The translations under genes were made by a program, and so were the position numbers. Below the pieces are notes generated by a model. That model saw only the letters and a list, made by a program, of their open reading frames with translations. It did not search any database and had not been told where the DNA came from. This document shows, one piece after another, positions 43,050 through 46,528 of a stretch of 46,528 nucleotides of DNA. Source of the DNA: a virus; the IMG/VR virus record IMGVR_UViG_3300033148_008098, positions 1 to 46,528 of that record, one strand, 5' to 3'. Within the stretch, counting starts at the first letter, position 1, and every line of letters starts with the position of its first letter.

Positions 43050-43481
43050 ATGAGTTGGTTTCAGATTCTTGTGATGGCCATGCTGGATTTGGCTAAGGCG
43101 ATCTTTCGCTTTCCGGTCGATTGGTCCGACGAAAAGCAAGTCCAGGAGTGGCTTCGTGGAATGGAGGAGCATCTGGCTCTCATCATCACGATGTTGCTGC
43201 CAGATGAAGAGGTAGAGCCAGCAGTTAAGGCTCCGGGTCGTTCCAAAGTCTGCTGCGAGTATACCACACGTTTCAACGGTGCCACGTTGGAGTACTTTCG
43301 CGGCAAGACGTCTGATGGGATTGACTTCGACCAGATTATTGATTGGGTGGCAGATTTGCTTTGCACTTGGTGGCCCAGTCGCTGTGCGTTGATCAAAATC
43401 ATCGCTTCGTTGGCCAAGCAGATTTTCAAGTGGCTGGCTGATGAAGAGAGAAAGGTCCCAGTCGAAGCGAAGTTGGGGTGA
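43050..43481 (+). CDS. Hypothetical protein
   Basis: Product of 143 residues, ATG 43050 behind GAGGAAATG. The first helix is amphipathic and hydrophobic (SWFQILVMAMLDLAKAIF), the middle has CCEYTTRFNGATLEYF and the C-terminus has a hydrophobic helix with tryptophans (DWVADLLCTWWPSRCALIK). It could be membrane-associated. The GTGA at its stop couples it to the next frame. No family is recognised. Confidence 0.5.
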   Translation: MSWFQILVMAMLDLAKAIFRFPVDWSDEKQVQEWLRGMEEHLALIITMLLPDEEVEPAVKAPGRSKVCCEYTTRFNGATLEYFRGKTSDGIDFDQIIDWVADLLCTWWPSRCALIKIIASLAKQIFKWLADEERKVPVEAKLG

Positions 43482-43714
43482 GCAAGATGAGGGATTTCTG
43501 CAAAGCGTTCGCATGTGCTATGAATGTGCCCGCATGTGCTGTTTGTGAGGAGTTCGCCGATGAGGAAGACCTTGATAGTGTTGTGGATGATGCTGATCGC
43601 CAGTGTAGCGATGGCTCAGCAAACTTACATCGAGGCGGAGGGAAAGTTGCATCCCCGCTCGTTGCCGACGACGAAGGTTGCAACGGTGCTGCCGGCGAAA
43701 GTGCCTGGGGCTGA
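43478..43714 (+). CDS. Possible small Cys-rich protein overlapping the signal-peptide gene
   Basis: GTG 43478 (GTGA with the previous stop) opens a 78-codon frame, or ATG 43487. The product has CKAFACAM, CAVCEEF and acidic stretches. It overlaps the secreted protein at 43560 over 155 bases in another frame; that gene has the better ribosome site and codon use, so only the first 80 bases would be free. It may be a leader frame that couples translation rather than a functional protein. Confidence 0.25.
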   Translation: MSKMRDFCKAFACAMNVPACAVCEEFADEEDLDSVVDDADRQCSDGSANLHRGGGKVASPLVADDEGCNGAAGESAWG

Positions 43715-44840
43715 CGGTCTGGATATTGATGGTCCCAGTATCGCCGATGTTGATGAGTATGTCCATCTGGAAGTGATTGGACTGCCCCCGATTGACTCGT
43801 CCCAGACGTTGGAAGAGGCTTTGGCCTGGACGCGGAACATCGCTATGCAGGTGCAGCAGCCGCCTGAGTCTAAGGAAGTGGACTTCGACGTCACGTTGGG
43901 ATTTCGGTTGCTCCCTGTGCTGAGATGGAAGTTAACGCTCGATTTGAAGGCCAGCGCCGCTGGTGACTATGCAGTAGCGTTCGCTATGCCGGGTGTCGAT
44001 GGCGGTCCGGTCCAACTGGCGACGCATGGTGTAAGGTTTGGTGCTGGTCCGATTCCGCCTGAGCCGGACCCAGTACTCCAAGTGAGTCCCGAGGAGCTTT
44101 TTGCTTCACGAGGCCCGCCGGGTGGGCCGTTTGATCCACCTGGGAAGCCGTATCTGGTGACGAACGTAGGCCAAGGCTATCTAAACTGGGGTGTTTCCAT
44201 CTCGGAACCATGGCTTTCTGTGAGTCCCTCGTCGGGTGTGTTGGGGCCGGGGCAGTCCACGGAGGCGATCGTTGGTCTCACCAAACTGGCGGAAACACTC
44301 CCGGTCGGCATTCATGCCAGTGCTGTCTTGTTTCAGAATGTCACGAATGGCAAGGGAAACACTCCGCGTTTGGCTGCCCTGACGGTGCAAGGCGAACCGC
44401 CTCCACCGCCGGTCAGGGAACTGTGGGGTGTGGTCGTCTATGAGGGTCACGAGCCGGACACCGCGGTGGAAGTAGAGGATTGGATACAGTGGACTAAGGT
44501 GTTGACGTCTGAACGGATTGATGGCCTGTTCGAGTCAGGTCACTATCGCAAGATCGACAAAGATGAGGACGTCAGCGAGTCTCTTCAGTCCTATGTAGAC
44601 CACGCTGAAAGTAAGCCTTTGCCCTACTTCATGCTTGTGAATGAGGAGGGTGAATTTGTTTGGGAAGGAGTCCTGCCCAAGTCCATTGATGCGACGGTGC
44701 AGATCATTCAGAAGTATTTACCTGAGCACAAGGATCACCGCAAGGAACACAGGGAGCTTCCTCGAAGTTCGGAAGTGGTTCCGCGAATCCGAATCTGTAC
44801 GCCTGGTGGATGCTTACTGGTTCCTATGCAGCCGAAATAG
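43560..44840 (+). CDS. Secreted BACON-like protein with a thioredoxin-like end
   Basis: Product of 426 residues, ATG 43560 behind GTGAGGAG. A signal peptide is clear (MRKTLIVLWMMLIASVAMAQ). Residues about 175-285 form a BACON-like beta domain (LQVSPEELFASRG, then VTNVGQGYLNWGVSISEPWL and SPSSGVLGPGQSTEAIV). The C-terminal 130 residues include ALPYFMLVNEEGEF-like text (read as KPLPYFMLVNEEGEFVWEG), resembling a thioredoxin-type strand without a CxxC. It is probably exported or in the virion; BACON domains bind carbohydrate or mucin in known phages. It precedes a papain-family peptidase. Confidence 0.6.
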   Translation: MRKTLIVLWMMLIASVAMAQQTYIEAEGKLHPRSLPTTKVATVLPAKVPGADGLDIDGPSIADVDEYVHLEVIGLPPIDSSQTLEEALAWTRNIAMQVQQPPESKEVDFDVTLGFRLLPVLRWKLTLDLKASAAGDYAVAFAMPGVDGGPVQLATHGVRFGAGPIPPEPDPVLQVSPEELFASRGPPGGPFDPPGKPYLVTNVGQGYLNWGVSISEPWLSVSPSSGVLGPGQSTEAIVGLTKLAETLPVGIHASAVLFQNVTNGKGNTPRLAALTVQGEPPPPPVRELWGVVVYEGHEPDTAVEVEDWIQWTKVLTSERIDGLFESGHYRKIDKDEDVSESLQSYVDHAESKPLPYFMLVNEEGEFVWEGVLPKSIDATVQIIQKYLPEHKDHRKEHRELPRSSEVVPRIRICTPGGCLLVPMQPK

Positions 44841-44849
44841 GAGACTGCG

Positions 44850-45713
44850 ATGAGTCGTGAACTAGCTGATCTTGCGTTTCAGAAGCAGATACACGATCGT
44901 CATGCGGAATTGCTGAAGCGGTATCTGGACCCGCCTTTTTCAAGGCGGGTGATGAATCTTGATTTGGAAGCGGAGTTGGATGAAATCGAGACTTTGTTGC
45001 TCGACAGACCACCGCTTTACAAGGCGCCGAACGGTTCGCTCTGTCGCAGACGCCCTGGTCTCCTTGTGGAGAACAGACTGCCTCCGCCCCAACTGACGAG
45101 CATGGCTACCATTCCTGTCTCCGAATGGACGGACCTGATTGAGGATCCGGACGCAGCCGATTTCCAGCAGTACAACAGATTCACTTTGGATCAGGACGGG
45201 GTTGGGTCTTGTGGTGCAGAGGGTGCCACGGGACTCTTGATGGACACGCGTCATTTCACGTTGCAGGAGCCGGTGAAGCTGAACCCGTGGTTTGTTTACC
45301 ACACGACTTCTGGTGGGCATGATGGTGGCAGCAGTCTTCAAGACAATGTGGCATTCCTTCAGAAGTATGGAGCTGCTTCTCAAGAAGTCTGGCCGCGGAG
45401 TAAGGGTTGGCGAGCCGAGCCAAGTGATGAGGCAAAGCAAGATGCTTTGAAGTATCGGCTGACAGAGGTTGCCCGGGTGTCGTCCAAGCAAGAGTTTGGT
45501 ACCTGCTTGTTGCTGGGGCGAGGGGTCTATTTTGGCTATTCGGGCCACGCGATCTACGCCACGAAACTGCTTTCTACGACGCGGTTTGTTTACAAGAATA
45601 GTTGGGGTGATTGGGGGGATGACGGATTCGGTACGTTGTCGTTCGATCGCGTTCATTGGGGCTACGGGGCTTACTGCTTTTTGAGTGTGTTACATTCGAC
45701 TCCTTTCATGTGA
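44850..45713 (+). CDS. Papain-family (C1) cysteine peptidase
   Basis: Product of 287 residues, ATG 44850. The catalytic triad is visible: Gln115 and Cys121 in QDGVGSCGAEG, His233 in SGHAIYATK, and Asn250 in YKNSWGDWGDDGFG. The first 90 residues form a helical prodomain-like region with a DLEAELDEIETLL helix. No signal peptide is seen. C1 peptidases are unusual in phages; possible tasks are cleavage of virion proteins, host protein processing or lysis. It lies next to the secreted BACON-like protein. Confidence 0.8.
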   Translation: MSRELADLAFQKQIHDRHAELLKRYLDPPFSRRVMNLDLEAELDEIETLLLDRPPLYKAPNGSLCRRRPGLLVENRLPPPQLTSMATIPVSEWTDLIEDPDAADFQQYNRFTLDQDGVGSCGAEGATGLLMDTRHFTLQEPVKLNPWFVYHTTSGGHDGGSSLQDNVAFLQKYGAASQEVWPRSKGWRAEPSDEAKQDALKYRLTEVARVSSKQEFGTCLLLGRGVYFGYSGHAIYATKLLSTTRFVYKNSWGDWGDDGFGTLSFDRVHWGYGAYCFLSVLHSTPFM

Positions 45714-45734
45714 CATTTGTTGGAGGGTTGGTTC

Positions 45735-46151
45735 GTGGCGCGTTTGACCCCTGTGTTTGCAATCATCTTGTTCAGTGCTGCTGAGCTGTCTGAAGCTTCG
45801 GCGGGAATTTTCAAACTCGTTGGTGAGTTGGGGGCCGTTGGAATCCTGGGTTGGTACTGTTGGTATGTGACGAAGAAGGCAATGCCGGGGCTGACCCGCG
45901 AATACCGTGAGGAGGTCGCGGCAGAGAGGAGAGAGTCTGCGGAGACACGCCGAGTTTATCGCGAAGAAACGGCAGAGTTACGAGCACACAACGAGGCGGT
46001 GGTCGATAGGATGATGGCGAAGTGGGGGGCTGTGCAGGACAAGCAGCATGAGGACAATGTAGAGATGGTCAAGGCGATCCGTGAGTTGGTTATCAAGGTG
46101 TCTGAGTGTTCTTCTTGTCCCGACAGAAGACCTAGAGATGACTTTCGGTGA
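45735..46151 (+). CDS. Membrane-anchored coiled-coil protein (holin- or spanin-like?)
   Basis: Product of 138 residues; GTG 45735 has GGAGGG at ideal spacing. A hydrophobic start (VARLTPVFAIILFSAAELSEA) may be a signal sequence, then comes a transmembrane helix (AVGILGWYCWYVTKKAM) and a charged coiled coil (EEVAAERRESAETRRVYREE) to the end. Such one-span coiled-coil proteins are frequent next to lysis or tail genes. A lytic role cannot be shown from sequence. Confidence 0.55.
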   Translation: MARLTPVFAIILFSAAELSEASAGIFKLVGELGAVGILGWYCWYVTKKAMPGLTREYREEVAAERRESAETRRVYREETAELRAHNEAVVDRMMAKWGAVQDKQHEDNVEMVKAIRELVIKVSECSSCPDRRPRDDFR

Positions 46152-46266
46152 GAGAATAGACCAATCGCACGTGCATGCTTCGTGCGGCAAGATACCGTGC
46201 CCGAAGTGCGGCGGCAGCGGGCGGGGCTACGCGACGAAGAAGACCGGCCGGGCCGGAGTGAAGTAA
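46138..46266 (+). CDS. Small CxxCxGxG protein
   Basis: Product of 42 residues, ATG 46138 overlapping the previous gene. CPKCGGSGRG is one DnaJ-like CxxCxGxG module, with an extra Cys and two His before it (HVHASCGK). The tail is basic. It may be a small zinc protein; similar modules occur in the small terminase here. Confidence is limited by size. Confidence 0.5.
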   Translation: MTFGERIDQSHVHASCGKIPCPKCGGSGRGYATKKTGRAGVK

Positions 46267-46269
46267 ACC

Positions 46270-46467
46270 ATGGCGACTATCCTCGACCACTGGCAATCGT
46301 GCGACGGCTACAACGCTGCGTGTCTGCTCTCCAACGGCGAGCGGATGACGTTTCACTGGCTGGCGAAGCCCAAGGACGTGCAGGTCGCAGCGGACAAACT
46401 GGAGGCTGCGCACTTGGCACGGCTGGAGGACCAGGACGAATGGGAAGTAATCGGAGAGCAGTTGTAA
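46270..46467 (+). CDS. Small hypothetical protein
   Basis: Product of 65 residues, ATG 46270 three bases after the previous stop; GGAGTGAAG is upstream. It is an alpha/beta protein (ATILDHWQSCDGYNAACLL, then VQVAADKLEAAHLARLEDQ). Codon use and coupling to the previous gene support a real gene. No family is recognised. Confidence 0.5.
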   Translation: MATILDHWQSCDGYNAACLLSNGERMTFHWLAKPKDVQVAADKLEAAHLARLEDQDEWEVIGEQL

Positions 46468-46528
46468 GGGAACGCCGTCGTTGCCGGACGATCGACCTGC
46501 GAATATCGCGGGGCCGGCACGTCTCCAC

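Overview
The window looks like the replication and nucleotide-modification half of a tailed dsDNA bacteriophage (Caudoviricetes). Every supported gene is on the + strand, genes are packed with many ATGA/TGATG-type start/stop overlaps and strong GGAGG-type ribosome sites, and the window ends just after a terminase pair, where a structural module would normally begin. There is no integrase, no ribosomal gene and no recognisable portal, capsid or tail gene. The host cannot be named from sequence; Shine-Dalgarno use, a phage-borne CsrA and TATAAT-type promoters point to a bacterium with a sigma-70-like apparatus.

Layout. 1-5,570: small, mostly orphan genes, two proteins built of 21-residue cysteine-ladder leucine-rich repeats, and a 101-bp duplicated segment. 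5,563-8,507: an AAA+ ATPase with apparently permuted motif order, a DUF3150-like coiled protein, and small proteins resembling DUF1257 (Ycf35-like) and DUF2997. 8,564-12,223: a sigma-region-2-like protein, a SNF2 helicase, a ribbon-helix-helix protein, a DnaG-type primase and small membrane proteins. 12,224-12,628: a promoter, a probable structured noncoding RNA and a strong terminator. 12,629-15,692: an initiator-like winged-helix protein carrying five iteron-like repeats inside its gene, then a DnaB-like helicase. 15,693-15,977: a tRNA-like element and a second foldable RNA.

16,769-21,867 is a seven-gene overlapping 7-deazaguanine operon: QueD, an ArcS-core-like protein, QueC, a second QueD-like protein without the usual cysteine, QueE, a phosphoribosyltransferase-FolE fusion and DpdA. 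FolE, QueD, QueE and QueC make preQ0 from GTP, DpdA would place it in DNA, and the ArcS-like protein may convert it further. CsrA, a sliding clamp, a UDG-3'-5' exonuclease fusion, a separate family A polymerase, a second SNF2 helicase, a DNA methyltransferase and a clamp loader follow. 29,261-38,141 is the recombination module: a UvsY-like candidate, a gp32-like ssDNA-binding protein, a RecA/UvsX-like recombinase, 5'-3' exonuclease, RuvC-like resolvase, SbcD-like nuclease and an SbcC-like ATPase split into two genes at the zinc hook.

38,219-40,181 carries a membrane protein, an A+T-rich PAPS-reductase-like gene bounded by a 41-bp direct repeat (a likely recent insertion) and ThyX. 40,178-42,547 encodes the terminase subunits. 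The last 4 kb, behind a second copy of the conserved promoter, encodes a secreted BACON-like protein, a papain-family peptidase with an intact triad, a membrane-anchored coiled coil and small proteins.

The candidates most worth follow-up are the permuted AAA+/Ycf35-like/DUF2997 module, the deazaguanine operon with its unusual fusion and paralogue, the split SbcC, the split UDG-polymerase, the origin candidate inside the initiator gene, and the noncoding RNAs.
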